From: Chitinophagaceae bacterium
GTDB lineage: Bacteria; Bacteroidota; Bacteroidia; Chitinophagales; Chitinophagaceae
Reading direction: 5' to 3'
Assembly: GCA_016786885.1 (NCBI GenBank)
Contig: JAEUVO010000064.1
Span: 62,001-126,000, forward strand
Length of the DNA: 64,000 nt
Shown here: positions 44,947-54,556 of the stretch, piece by piece
How the letters are laid out: every line of letters starts with the position of its first letter
How positions within the stretch are numbered: position 1 is the stretch's first letter
Made by a program: the position numbers and the translations under genes
Notes under the pieces: generated by a model
What the model saw: the letters and a program-made list of their open reading frames with translations, nothing else
Databases searched by the model: none
Told to the model about the DNA's origin: nothing

Positions 44947-45639
44947 ATGGTAAAAAAGAAACTGGTGATTTTATCAGGCGCAGGTATCAGTGCGGAGAGC
45001 GGATTAAAAACTTTTCGTGACAGCGATGGCCTGTGGGAAGGATATAATATTGAAGATGTGGCCACACCCAGGGCCTGGAGAAAAGACCCTCAATTGGTAT
45101 TGGATTTTTATAACTATCGGAGAAAAAACGTACTGGATGTACAGCCCAATGAAGCTCATTATGGATTAGCAGCGTTGGAAAGTGATTTTGAAGTCAGTAT
45201 TATCACTCAAAACATTGATGACCTGCATGAAAGAGCAGGGTCAACTAATGTGCTTCATTTGCATGGTGAGATATTAAAAATGCGAAGTGAGAGAGATCAG
45301 TCGCTGATTTATGAAATCAGAGGGGATATAAAAATAGGAGATATGGCTGAGGATGGGGCCCAGTTGCGTCCGCACATCGTATGGTTTGAAGAGCCTGTTC
45401 CGAAAATTGAAGAAGCTATACCGATAGTTCATAGTGCTGACATATTCGTAGTAGTAGGTACTTCATTAGTAGTTTATCCCGCCGCAGGGCTGGTGAACTA
45501 TACAAAACCAGAAGTACCAGTTTACGTCATTGACAAAAAAATTCCGTATATCACATCAAAAGAAAAACTGACGATCATAGAAATGCCGGCAACTGAAGGT
45601 GTAAAACAGCTGACAGAATTTATCAAAGTAAATATTTGA
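44947..45639 (+). CDS. cobB: Sir2-family NAD-dependent protein deacylase, zinc-less type
   Basis: Removes acyl groups from lysine using NAD+. From the ATG at 44947 the protein has 230 residues: LVILSGAGISAESGL (NAD-binding, 6-20), FRDSDGLWEGY, TQNIDDLHERAG, the catalytic His in LHLHGE, PHIVWFEEPVP and VVVGTSLVVYPAAGL. The protein contains no cysteine at all, so the four-Cys zinc site of most sirtuins is absent; the equivalent segment is a short charged insert. An in-frame extension into the vWA gene is rejected. It lies 1 bp before the next gene. Confidence 0.93.
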   Translation: MVKKKLVILSGAGISAESGLKTFRDSDGLWEGYNIEDVATPRAWRKDPQLVLDFYNYRRKNVLDVQPNEAHYGLAALESDFEVSIITQNIDDLHERAGSTNVLHLHGEILKMRSERDQSLIYEIRGDIKIGDMAEDGAQLRPHIVWFEEPVPKIEEAIPIVHSADIFVVVGTSLVVYPAAGLVNYTKPEVPVYVIDKKIPYITSKEKLTIIEMPATEGVKQLTEFIKVNI

Positions 45640-45640
45640 G

Positions 45641-46105
45641 ATGATTGAATTTTATTTTAACGAACTTCTTTATCCATTACTCGTAGTAGGTTTAATATTC
45701 TTAATACCTTATATTTTCTTCCTGCTCTCACAATATAACATCTTAAAAGCTATCCAACCAGATAACAGGCTGATGCAGCCATTCGAGGTCTGGTTTCAAC
45801 TGGTTCCTGTTTTTGGTTTAATATGGCAGTTCGTTGTGGTGGGTCGTATTGCTGATTCCATCAGGAATGAGTACCAATCACAAAAAGATATTTCTTTCCT
45901 CGGCATGGGTGATGGTGAACTACTGGAGAATATCAATAACAGGGTTACCTATTCAACCGGTTTTTGGTATTGCGTAATGGTTTGCTGTTCATTAATACCA
46001 ATATTAGGGTTCATCACCGGAATAGGAGCATTGGCATTATGGATCACTTATTGGCGGCAACTGATCAAACATAAAGAGATCATAGAGCAATCAAACCTGG
46101 GCTGA
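45641..46105 (+). CDS. Polytopic membrane protein
   Basis: The 154-residue product has four predicted membrane helices (LLYPLLVVGLIFLIPYIFFL; VWFQLVPVFGLIWQFVVVG; FWYCVMVCCSLIPILGFIT; GALALWITYWRQL) and resembles DUF4328-type proteins. Function is unknown. It starts 1 bp after the sirtuin stop, so translation may be coupled. Its stop codon directly abuts the convergent stop of the 46106 gene. Confidence 0.7.
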   Translation: MIEFYFNELLYPLLVVGLIFLIPYIFFLLSQYNILKAIQPDNRLMQPFEVWFQLVPVFGLIWQFVVVGRIADSIRNEYQSQKDISFLGMGDGELLENINNRVTYSTGFWYCVMVCCSLIPILGFITGIGALALWITYWRQLIKHKEIIEQSNLG

Positions 46106-47617
46106 TCAATGATCTTTTTTTTCTTCATGAAACCTGATCCCCAGTTCTGACAGCTCAGCAAGTACTGGTTCATAGATTTCTTTAGAAGTAGGTATGTGCA
46201 GCCCGGTCATTTTTATTTTACCCTTCAGTATTAATTTAGCTGCAATGCCCAATGGTAGTCCTACAGTCTTAGCCATCGCCGTTCGCAAACTGTTTTCTCC
46301 CTTTACTACTAATGAACTTCTTACTAAAGACTCCTTATCTCCTGTTTTGTACCCGATCTCGTGTAACATTACAATCATGTCCTTATCGTAAGGACGAAGG
46401 CTAAGTTTTTTTTCCACAGCAAACTGAAGAATATCCGCAGGGCTGCAGAAACCTCTGTTTACCAGCGTTTCTCCATCATCAAGGCCCAAAAAGAAAAGTT
46501 GTTTCAATGTCAGATTCGCTTCATGCATTTTATGCGCCAGGAAAGCAGCAGCTTTATCTTTTACAGCATCGATCTCCACTTCTTCGAGGTTTCCTTTATC
46601 ATCAGCAGCCATAAAAGTCTCGGGCACTTGCTCACCTACTTCTGCAGCTTCATTCTCAGCTTCCATCAGCTTCATCAGATTCTCAAGGAGGTCTTTTGTC
46701 TCCGCAAACCTCTCAGTTAATTTCTGATTAATCCAGTCGCCAAAACCATTCTTATCCATATGTTCCTTGAACACTTGCTGCAGGCTTTTATTATCTGTTT
46801 CATACTGGGCTGTTTCATCTGTCAGTTTCAGTTCAATGATATTTTTCCAGCCATACATAAAATCAGGATGACGCAATGTAGTACGGATGAATGTCTCTGT
46901 CTGTTCCAACCCATACAGGGTGGTGTAACTGAGAGAATCCCTGTTAGGATACCAGCTTAAGAAACCAAGTTCAGGGATCTCAACCAACCGGTCAGCGGCA
47001 AACAATTCTTCATGTGTCAATTTCTTCTCTTCTCCTTCTTCCCGAAAATGGGCACCTGCCTTACCCGCCATGATAATGTTGCGGGGATTCCAGCTTATTT
47101 TATAATGCCAGGGATTATCATCGCTTTCCGGTGCTACTAATCCTCCGCAATGTGACTTGAAAGAAGTGATCGTACCACCATTGGCATGTATATCATCAAT
47201 GAGCTGCATGGCACTCATATGATCGATTCCGGGATCTAATCCCATTTCACAAAGAAAGAGGAGCTTCTTCTTATCAATCTTCGGCTGTAATTTTTTTATT
47301 TCTTCATCGACATAAGAGGCGGTTAATAAATTCTTATGCTGCTTCACACATTCTTTTGCTACTTCAATATGGAGATGGGGAGGAAGTAATGAGATAACGA
47401 TATCGGCAGAGCGAATATATTTTGTTGTTTCCCCGCTGTTATTGATATCAAATGAAACTGCTTGTGCATTTCCCGAGCCGCCGATTTTTGATTGAGCCAG
47501 CTTAATATCTGCATCCACAACAACAATATTCCAGTTCTCAGCCACTGCATTTTCCATCAAATAGTCAATCAACACTGTAGCTGATTTGCCGGCGCCAAAT
47601 AATAAGATCGTCTTCAT
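46106..47617 (-). CDS. Saccharopine dehydrogenase-like oxidoreductase
   Basis: The 503-residue product has an N-terminal Rossmann motif (ILLFGAGKSATVLIDYLME), a central LCEMGLDPGIDHMSAMQLID block characteristic of LYS9-type saccharopine reductases, and a C-terminal domain with VVKGENSLRTAMAKTVGLPL. The LYS9/Lys1 family acts in lysine metabolism; bacterial members also take part in other reductive steps. Pathway in this organism is not known. Its stop codon overlaps none of, but touches, the convergent gene. Confidence 0.9.
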   Translation of the reverse strand: MKTILLFGAGKSATVLIDYLMENAVAENWNIVVVDADIKLAQSKIGGSGNAQAVSFDINNSGETTKYIRSADIVISLLPPHLHIEVAKECVKQHKNLLTASYVDEEIKKLQPKIDKKKLLFLCEMGLDPGIDHMSAMQLIDDIHANGGTITSFKSHCGGLVAPESDDNPWHYKISWNPRNIIMAGKAGAHFREEGEEKKLTHEELFAADRLVEIPELGFLSWYPNRDSLSYTTLYGLEQTETFIRTTLRHPDFMYGWKNIIELKLTDETAQYETDNKSLQQVFKEHMDKNGFGDWINQKLTERFAETKDLLENLMKLMEAENEAAEVGEQVPETFMAADDKGNLEEVEIDAVKDKAAAFLAHKMHEANLTLKQLFFLGLDDGETLVNRGFCSPADILQFAVEKKLSLRPYDKDMIVMLHEIGYKTGDKESLVRSSLVVKGENSLRTAMAKTVGLPLGIAAKLILKGKIKMTGLHIPTSKEIYEPVLAELSELGIRFHEEKKDH

Positions 47618-47760
47618 CGGAGTCTTGTTTGAAAACCTGAAAATTAGTACGAAAAAGCCATAAATCCAGCTTGTTTTTCAAGCTGTTAACTAATCCACAA
47701 GAGTGGATAAAATAGCTTAAAAAACACTTCTATTTATCAGGTTTTCAAAGGCGAAAAAAG

Positions 47761-47768
47761 TAGATTTG
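47761..47768 (+). promoter_or_regulatory. gyrA promoter -7 element
   Basis: TAGATTTG predicts a start near 47772, leaving a leader of about 74 nt. Confidence 0.6.
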
Positions 47769-47845
47769 CAAACCCTGAAAAAACGCCGGAATCAGGCTAA
47801 AAAAGATTCAAAAATCAACTTAAAAGAAGAAGGAAAATCACACAA

Positions 47846-50431
47846 ATGGAAGAGAACTTAGAGCCCCTGGAAACGAACGACAGCAACCGTATCATACCAG
47901 TTAATATTGAAGAGCAGATGAAGACTGCCTATATTGACTATTCGATGTCGGTAATAGTGGGCCGTGCCCTGCCTGATGTAAGAGATGGACTAAAACCTGT
48001 ACATCGCCGCATTTTATTTGCGATGAATCAACTGGGTCTTCACTACAACAAACCCTATAAAAAATCTGCCCGTTTGGTGGGGGAAGTGTTGGGTAAGTAT
48101 CATCCTCACGGAGATACCTCTGTATACGATGCAATGGTTCGAATGGCACAGGAATGGAGTATGCGTTACACTATGGTGGATGGACAGGGAAATTTTGGTA
48201 ACCAGGATGGAGATGGTCCGGCAGCGATGCGTTATACAGAAGCAAGGCTGGAGCGGCTGGCAGAGCATATGCTTGATGATATTGAAAAAGATACTGTTGA
48301 TTTCCAGTTAAACTTTGATGATTCCGAAAAAGAGCCAACAGTTCTGCCAACAAGGGTTCCGCAATTATTGGTAAATGGATCGAGTGGAATTGCCGTAGGT
48401 ATGGCCACCAATATGATGCCTCATAATCTTTCTGAGGTGATTGATGGCTGTGTTGCATTTATCGGTAACCGTGAAATAACGATAGATGAATTAATGCAGC
48501 ATGTAAAAGCTCCTGATTTCCCCACAGGAGGTATTATTTATGGAATGGAGGGTGTGAAAGCTGCTATGCACTTTGGAAGGGGCAGGGTAGTAGTAAGAGG
48601 TAAATTAAGTATTGAAACAAAACCAAGTGGCCGTGAGCAGATCATTATTTCAGAAGTGCCTTACCAGGTAAACCGTGATGCCTTGACAAACCGTATCGGG
48701 GAACTGGTAAATGAAAAGATCATCGAAGGAATTGCACATGTTAACAACGAATCGAATAATAAAGAGGGCACCAGGGTGGTGATTGACCTGAAAAGGGATG
48801 CTATCGCTAATGTGATAGTTAACCAGTTGTATAAGCTGACTGACCTTCAAACTTCTTACGGTATCAATAATGTAGCGATCGTAAAAGGAAGACCAAGGAC
48901 ACTTAACCTGAAAGAATTGATCACTGAGTTTGTAGAATTCAGGCATGAGGTAGTAGTAAGAAGAACAAAGTTTGAATTACAGGAAGCCGAGAAAAGAGCA
49001 CATATCTTAAAAGGATACCTTATTGCATTGGATCATCTTGATGAAGTGATTGCCCTGATCCGTTCATCTGCCACCCCTGACATTGCCAAAGACAACCTGA
49101 TCAATGCCGGTTGGGGCCTGGATGATATCCAGGCCAAAGCTATACTGGAACTCCGTTTGCAGCGGTTGACCGGTATGGAAAGAGATAAGATCAAAGAAGA
49201 GTTTGATGAACTGATGAAATTGATTGCTCACCTGAATGAAATACTGGCCAACGAAGGCATGAGGTTTGACATTATTAAAACGGAATTGCTGGAAATAAAA
49301 GAAAAATTCGGTGATGAAAGACAGACAGAGATCACCTACCTGGATGATGAAGTAAAAATCAAAGACCTTATCAAGGAAGAAGATGTTGTTATCACTATTT
49401 CTCACCTTGGATATATCAAACGGACACCAGCTGATGAATACCGGGCACAGAGAAGAGGCGGACGGGGTGTAATGGGAGGAAAAACAAGAGATGAAGATTA
49501 TATTGAACATCTTTTTGTGGCATCAACACATCACACCATGCTTTTCTTTACCGAAAAAGGAAGAGTGTACTGGCTGAATGTATATGAAATTCCGGAAGGG
49601 GAGAAAACAGGGAAGGGCCGTGCCATCCAAAACCTGATGCAATTACCACCGGATGATAAGGTCAGAACCATCATCGATGTGAAAGATTTAAAAGATACAG
49701 ATTTCGTTAAGTCACACAATATCGTTCTGTGTACCAAAAAAGGTATAATCAAGAAAACAGAATTAGAGGATTTCAGCCGCCCTAGACAAACCGGGGTAAA
49801 TGCTATAACCATTGTAGAAGGGGATGAATTGCTGGAAGCAAAACTCACAGATGGCAATTCTGAAATAATGATGGCTGTGAAAAGTGGCCGGGCTATCCGT
49901 TTCTCAGAAGAAAAAGTAAGAGCAACCGGACGGGGCGCCATTGGTGTGGCTGGCATAGAAGTGGATGATGAGCATGATGAAGTGGTTGGTATGATTTGTG
50001 TAAATCCGGAAACAGATGCATCAAAAACGGTGCTGGTGGTAAGTGAGAAAGGATTTGGTAAAAGAACCCCGGTGGATGAATACCGTTTTACAAACAGGGG
50101 AGGCAAAGGTGTAAAAACAATCAATGTAACAGACAAAACTGGATCCCTCGTTGGTATATTGGATGTAGCGGAAAGAGAAGATATCATGATAACTTGTAAA
50201 AGCGGGGTTACTATCCGGATGCCTGTAAGCGGTATCAGCGAACAGGGCAGGGCCACACAAGGAGTGAAGCTTATAAAGCTGGATGAAGGCGATGAAATTG
50301 CCGCTATTACCAACTTGGATGACCAGGCAGCACAAAATGGTAATGGTGATGTAAATGCAGAAGGAAAAGAGGGAGGTAATGACGCAACCGCTCCAGATGA
50401 AAATCCATCTACGGAAGGTAGCATTGAATAA
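47846..50431 (+). CDS. gyrA: DNA gyrase subunit A
   Basis: Breakage-rejoining subunit of gyrase. The 861-residue product has the active Tyr130 in [13 protein letters not shown], the [21 protein letters not shown] (Thr91-Ser92...Asp95), and a C-terminal six-blade pinwheel with the GyrA box QRRGGRGV and further repeats ([12 protein letters not shown]). A charged Asn/Gly-rich tail ends the protein. The position equivalent to E. coli Ser83 is Thr91. It is followed 28 bp later by a TPR gene. Confidence 0.97.
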   Translation: MEENLEPLETNDSNRIIPVNIEEQMKTAYIDYSMSVIVGRALPDVRDGLKPVHRRILFAMNQLGLHYNKPYKKSARLVGEVLGKYHPHGDTSVYDAMVRMAQEWSMRYTMVDGQGNFGNQDGDGPAAMRYTEARLERLAEHMLDDIEKDTVDFQLNFDDSEKEPTVLPTRVPQLLVNGSSGIAVGMATNMMPHNLSEVIDGCVAFIGNREITIDELMQHVKAPDFPTGGIIYGMEGVKAAMHFGRGRVVVRGKLSIETKPSGREQIIISEVPYQVNRDALTNRIGELVNEKIIEGIAHVNNESNNKEGTRVVIDLKRDAIANVIVNQLYKLTDLQTSYGINNVAIVKGRPRTLNLKELITEFVEFRHEVVVRRTKFELQEAEKRAHILKGYLIALDHLDEVIALIRSSATPDIAKDNLINAGWGLDDIQAKAILELRLQRLTGMERDKIKEEFDELMKLIAHLNEILANEGMRFDIIKTELLEIKEKFGDERQTEITYLDDEVKIKDLIKEEDVVITISHLGYIKRTPADEYRAQRRGGRGVMGGKTRDEDYIEHLFVASTHHTMLFFTEKGRVYWLNVYEIPEGEKTGKGRAIQNLMQLPPDDKVRTIIDVKDLKDTDFVKSHNIVLCTKKGIIKKTELEDFSRPRQTGVNAITIVEGDELLEAKLTDGNSEIMMAVKSGRAIRFSEEKVRATGRGAIGVAGIEVDDEHDEVVGMICVNPETDASKTVLVVSEKGFGKRTPVDEYRFTNRGGKGVKTINVTDKTGSLVGILDVAEREDIMITCKSGVTIRMPVSGISEQGRATQGVKLIKLDEGDEIAAITNLDDQAAQNGNGDVNAEGKEGGNDATAPDENPSTEGSIE

Positions 50432-50458
50432 AAAATTTAATTAAACAATCTAATAAAC

Positions 50459-51796
50459 ATGAAAAGGATCTTATTCCTCTTAACAATCAGCTTGTCAGTC
50501 GTTATTGCGAATGCGCAGAACATAGACAACATTAAAACATCACTGATGCTGAACCAGCTTGAAAAAGCTAAAACAGATTTTGATAAAGCCATCACTAACG
50601 CAAAATTTGCAGGTAAAGCGGAAGCATATATTTTAAAGACCGCAATATATGCAGGCCTGGCAATGGCTGAGGATAAAAAAAATACTCCTGCAGGAGACCA
50701 GCTTACAAATGAAGCAGAAGCTGCCTTCAGCAAGTATAAAGAAATGGAACCATCCATGGCACTAATGTCCGATCCTATATATCAGAATGGTCCTATTAAT
50801 CTTTACTCAAGTTTTTATACTGCAGGATATACTGATTATAGCAATAAGAAATGGCAAACCGGTCTTGTTAAATTAAAAAAGGCCATTGAATTCTCTGATC
50901 TTTTGATCGCAAGAAAGTTAATTAATGTACCAGTTGATACCAATGTGCTTATTCTTGCTGCCATTACCGCTGAAAACTCAGGTAACAAGGATGATGCAGC
51001 TAAATACTATACCAGGCTTGCAGATGCGAATGTAGCAGGAGACGGTTTTGAAGGAGTCTATCGTTTCATGGTTAGTCATTCTTTTGCTAAAAAGGATATG
51101 GTTTCCTTTGAAAAGTATAAGGCCCTTGGCAAACAGCTTTACCCCAAAAGTGACTATTTTGACTATGATAAGATAGATTTTGCAGTGGGGTTGATGACCA
51201 ATTTAAACGATAAACTAAAAGCCCTTGAAGAAGTGCTTGCCACCGATCCGGATAATTATAAAGCTAACCAGGTATTAGGTGAAATAATTTATGATACATT
51301 GAACCCCAGGGAGGATAACCCACCACCACCGCCTGCTAATGCAGCTGAACTCGAAAAGAAAATGATTGCGGCTTTCAATAAATCCGCCAAAGCAAAACCA
51401 GGATCTGAAATTCCATTCCTGTACATTGGCGACCACTTTATTAACAAAGCCACAAAAGTAAATGGCGCCAGGGAAGCTCATGCAAAAGATATGAAAGCAA
51501 GAACAAAACCCGGTGCAATGGCTTCCAAAGAAGATATTGCTAAAAGAGATGCACTGGATAAAGAGTACGGAGAAACACTGGAAGGAGCCCGGGAACCTTA
51601 TGAAGCTGCCGCTGCAATCTTTGCCGCAAAAACAGACCTGCATACAAGAGACAAGCAACAATACAAAAAAGCAGCCAGCTACCTGGCAGATATATTCGCA
51701 TTCAAAAAAGCAATGGCCAAAGGCAAGCCTGCTGACCAGGCTAAATGGGCGGCAGAAGAGAAGAAGTGGAACGAGAGATATGACAGCATCAAATAA
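50459..51796 (+). CDS. Secreted TPR-like protein
   Basis: The 445-residue product has a signal peptide (RILFLLTISLSVVIANAQ) and is almost wholly helical with TPR-like pairs (KAEAYILKTAIYAGLAMAED; AAITAENSGNKDDAAKYYTR; EVLATDPDNYKANQVLGEII) and a lysine-rich C-terminus. A Pro-rich stretch (DNPPPPPANAAE) is near residue 280. It starts 28 bp after gyrA but there is no functional link; a terminator-like hairpin follows. Function unknown. Confidence 0.8.
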   Translation: MKRILFLLTISLSVVIANAQNIDNIKTSLMLNQLEKAKTDFDKAITNAKFAGKAEAYILKTAIYAGLAMAEDKKNTPAGDQLTNEAEAAFSKYKEMEPSMALMSDPIYQNGPINLYSSFYTAGYTDYSNKKWQTGLVKLKKAIEFSDLLIARKLINVPVDTNVLILAAITAENSGNKDDAAKYYTRLADANVAGDGFEGVYRFMVSHSFAKKDMVSFEKYKALGKQLYPKSDYFDYDKIDFAVGLMTNLNDKLKALEEVLATDPDNYKANQVLGEIIYDTLNPREDNPPPPPANAAELEKKMIAAFNKSAKAKPGSEIPFLYIGDHFINKATKVNGAREAHAKDMKARTKPGAMASKEDIAKRDALDKEYGETLEGAREPYEAAAAIFAAKTDLHTRDKQQYKKAASYLADIFAFKKAMAKGKPADQAKWAAEEKKWNERYDSIK

Positions 51797-51808
51797 TTGT
51801 ACTAAAGG

Positions 51809-51833
51809 AAGGCCATGATAAGTGGCCTTTCTT
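51809..51833 (+). terminator. Weak terminator after the TPR gene
   Basis: AAGGCCA/TGGCCTT (7 bp, loop TGATAAG) is followed by TCTTAC; the U-tract is poor. Confidence 0.5.
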
Positions 51834-51987
51834 ACTCATCCTCTACTTAACATAATGTAAATTATAAGAAAAAATATTGTTTATTATTACCTCCGGCAAG
51901 GGTGACACGAAGTTGTAAACATTAACAGGGCTATTGGGTATTGGTGATAACTGAACGTCTGAGTAGCTTGCATACAAATTCCCCATT

Positions 51988-52545
51988 ATGCAAATTCCAA
52001 AGTACTTGCTAATATTTTCGTTTGCCACATTTTTAGTTGCATGTAACGATACAGCCACAAAAGCTGATAGCGATGATATACCAGCTGAAAAAAAGGAAGT
52101 TGATAATGCAAATACGATTGCTGCACCACCAACTGCCGGTACGGATGCAACTATAGCAACACTCCCCGACAGCAGTAAATCAGCAACAGAGTCAAATAAG
52201 ATTCTTGCCAATATTGATCAATACCTGTTATCCAGTGCTGTGATCCCTGAGAGTACATCAAATGCCGACGGATTTCACGGCGCAGCCGTAAAGATTGAGA
52301 ATACATTGAAAAAAAACAGCTTTCAAAAAATAATGGTTGAGGTCAGTATCTTACTGGCAGATGACAAAGAATACCGAACAGATTATTATACACTATATAA
52401 TATTGAACCTGGCAGTATAAAGACCATTAAAATACCAAATACCTCAAGGGGTTCAAAAATTGTGAGCCATATTGTGAAAGTAAAAAGTGATGAACTAACC
52501 AAAGGTGAATGGGTGCTGACTGGCAGCAAATTTGTACCCCGCTAA
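51988..52545 (+). CDS. Lipoprotein of unknown function
   Basis: The 185-residue product has a lipobox (YLLIFSFATFLVAC) and an Asp/Thr-rich spacer (about 20-65), then a compact beta-rich domain (KKNSFQKIMVEVSILLADDK, DYYTLYNIEPGSIKTIKIPN). No family is recognised. It is followed 3 bp later by the HEAT-like gene, so both are likely co-transcribed. Confidence 0.72.
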   Translation: MQIPKYLLIFSFATFLVACNDTATKADSDDIPAEKKEVDNANTIAAPPTAGTDATIATLPDSSKSATESNKILANIDQYLLSSAVIPESTSNADGFHGAAVKIENTLKKNSFQKIMVEVSILLADDKEYRTDYYTLYNIEPGSIKTIKIPNTSRGSKIVSHIVKVKSDELTKGEWVLTGSKFVPR

Positions 52546-52548
52546 ATT

Positions 52549-53061
52549 ATGAACCTGAGAGATACAATCCTTGCACAGCACTCCCAGGCGAACTGTACTA
52601 AAATTGTACAATGGATCGGCAACAAACAGGAACGATTCAATACTCTCTTCGATTTATTTCTTTATGATGATGATTGGTGTGTGACTCAAAGAGCTTCCTG
52701 GCCACTCAGTTATGCTGTTCAGATACATCCGGAGTTAATAAAACCACATTTTGGCAAACTATTAAAAAACCTGAAGAAACCAAAGCTTCATGATGCTGTT
52801 AAACGCAACACGGTGCGGCTTTTACAAGATATAACCGTTCCTGAACGGTTTCGTGGTGACCTGATGGACACCTGTTTTGGCTATATCTCATCCCCGGTGG
52901 AAAAACCAGCCATTAAAGCATTCTCTCTTACGATACTTCACAACTTATCAGCCCAATACCCTGATATAAAACAGGAATTAAAAGCCATTATTGAAGATCG
53001 TTGGGAATATGAAACTGCGGCCTTCCGGTCAAGAGCCAAAAAAATACTTAAGACTCTTTAG
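52549..53061 (+). CDS. HEAT-repeat-like helical protein
   Basis: The 170-residue product has no signal peptide and consists of helical repeats in the HEAT style (ILAQHSQANCTKIVQWIGN, WCVTQRASWPLSYAVQIHPE, AVKRNTVRLLQDITVPERFR, KAFSLTILHNLSAQYPDI). Such proteins are scaffolds. It is a cytoplasmic protein that follows the lipoprotein gene by 3 bp. Function unknown. Confidence 0.75.
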   Translation: MNLRDTILAQHSQANCTKIVQWIGNKQERFNTLFDLFLYDDDWCVTQRASWPLSYAVQIHPELIKPHFGKLLKNLKKPKLHDAVKRNTVRLLQDITVPERFRGDLMDTCFGYISSPVEKPAIKAFSLTILHNLSAQYPDIKQELKAIIEDRWEYETAAFRSRAKKILKTL

Positions 53062-53141
53062 ATCAATACTAGACTAGTTCAGGTAACCTGACAAATTATA
53101 TATAAACTGTAATGAAAATATCACTGCAAATTCATAACCTG

Positions 53142-54425
53142 TTATTTTTTTGTGTAATATCCCTCCCTGTCAAACTCTCTGAAAATTAACCGCAGGTTCT
53201 GATCATATGTAATGTAATTATATAACCAGTTCATGAAAACAAAGAACCTGTTCTTCACTCCCAGTATAAGCATCAGGTGAAGTCCCATCCAGATCAGCCA
53301 GGCAAAAAAACCACCAAAATGCAACCTTGGCCTTGGCATATCCACCACAGCCAGGTTTCTGCCGACTGTGGCCATTGACCCTTTATCGTGATAGGTAAAT
53401 TCATACAACCTGGACGGGTTTGATTTCTTTTCCATCATTATAAGATTAGTCGCCAGCATATCTGCCTGTTGAATGGCCACCGGTGCCACCTGCGGATGAC
53501 CAGCCGGATAGTTATCGGTTTCCATGTAAGCCAGATCACCTATAGCATAAATATTATCATGACCCATTACTTTGCAATACCTGTCAATTTTTATCCTGTT
53601 CCCTCTTGCAATCAAAGAATTATCAATTCCACGAGGAATATTTCCCTTGATACCGGCTGCCCATATTACTGTAGCAGAAGGGATCAGCTTGCCATCCTGC
53701 AGCTCAACATTATTGCCATCATAATTTTTTACGAGAGCTCCTGTAATTACTTTCACTCCTAATTTTCCAAGATATTTTTTAGATTTTGCTGAGGATTTCT
53801 CGCTCATTGCAGCCAATGTCTTTCCGGCGCCTTCCAATAAGTAAATATTCATTTTTGAAAAATCCAGTTCAGGATAATCCTTTGGCAATACATATTTTTT
53901 CATTTCTGCCAATGCTCCAGAGACCTCTACCCCTGTTGGTCCACCTCCTACCACCACTATATTCATTGCTCTTTGCAAAGATTCTTCATCTTTAATGGTG
54001 TGAGCCTCCTCAAAAAGATGTAGAAGCCGGTGCCTGATCTGCAAAGCTTCTACCGTTGACTTCATCGGGAAAGCATGATTGGCAAGTTGAGTGTTACCAA
54101 AAAAATTGGTGTCTGCACCGGTAGCTAATACCAGCACATCATAGCTGACCTCTTCAATGGTAGTTATGATTTTATTTTCTACAGGAATCACTTCTTTCAG
54201 CTCAGCCAGCCTTATACGTACGTTCTTACTTTTCTGGAACACTTTCCTTAGTGGGAATGAAATATTGCTGGCATCAAGTCCGGCCGTAGCTACCTGGTAA
54301 AAAAGCGGCTGGAACTGATGATAATTGAACCTGTCTACTAGCACTACTTTAAATCCGGCTTTGTTATTCAGTTTGCGGGCTAATCTCAATCCACCGAATC
54401 CTGCACCAACTATAACGACTTTCAT
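53142..54425 (-). CDS. ndh: Type II NADH dehydrogenase (FAD-dependent oxidoreductase)
   Basis: Transfers electrons from NADH to quinone without pumping protons. The 427-residue product has the FAD motif VVIVGAGFGGLRLARKLN, NAD motif VVGGGPTGVEVSGALAEM, YAIGDLAYMETDNYPAGHPQ and an amphipathic/hydrophobic C-terminus (FFAWLIWMGLHLMLILGVKN) that anchors it to the membrane. Quinone-binding residues AxxxQ are present (PVAIQQADMLA). It is monocistronic, convergent with the HEAT-like gene. Confidence 0.92.
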   Translation of the reverse strand: MKVVIVGAGFGGLRLARKLNNKAGFKVVLVDRFNYHQFQPLFYQVATAGLDASNISFPLRKVFQKSKNVRIRLAELKEVIPVENKIITTIEEVSYDVLVLATGADTNFFGNTQLANHAFPMKSTVEALQIRHRLLHLFEEAHTIKDEESLQRAMNIVVVGGGPTGVEVSGALAEMKKYVLPKDYPELDFSKMNIYLLEGAGKTLAAMSEKSSAKSKKYLGKLGVKVITGALVKNYDGNNVELQDGKLIPSATVIWAAGIKGNIPRGIDNSLIARGNRIKIDRYCKVMGHDNIYAIGDLAYMETDNYPAGHPQVAPVAIQQADMLATNLIMMEKKSNPSRLYEFTYHDKGSMATVGRNLAVVDMPRPRLHFGGFFAWLIWMGLHLMLILGVKNRFFVFMNWLYNYITYDQNLRLIFREFDREGYYTKK

Positions 54426-54504
54426 GGTTTGTGTTTTTCCTTACAACACAAATTTACATTATTTTCAATAATTATTGAAAATTTAGGAAATAATTTTTCC
54501 CTAC

Positions 54505-54527
54505 TAAAAAAAGGGCTTCTCAGCCCC
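54505..54527 (-). terminator. Terminator of serA
   Basis: GGGCT/AGCCC with a 4-nt loop is followed by TTTTTTT on the minus strand, 30 bp past the serA stop. Confidence 0.85.
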
Positions 54528-54556
54528 TTATTATAATTAATACTATTGTATGCAGC

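Noticed and set aside
49531..50424. 297-residue minus-strand frame opposite gyrA
   Set aside because: Low-complexity Ser/Pro/Phe-rich translation mirrors the gyrA codons; gyrA on the plus strand is unmistakable.
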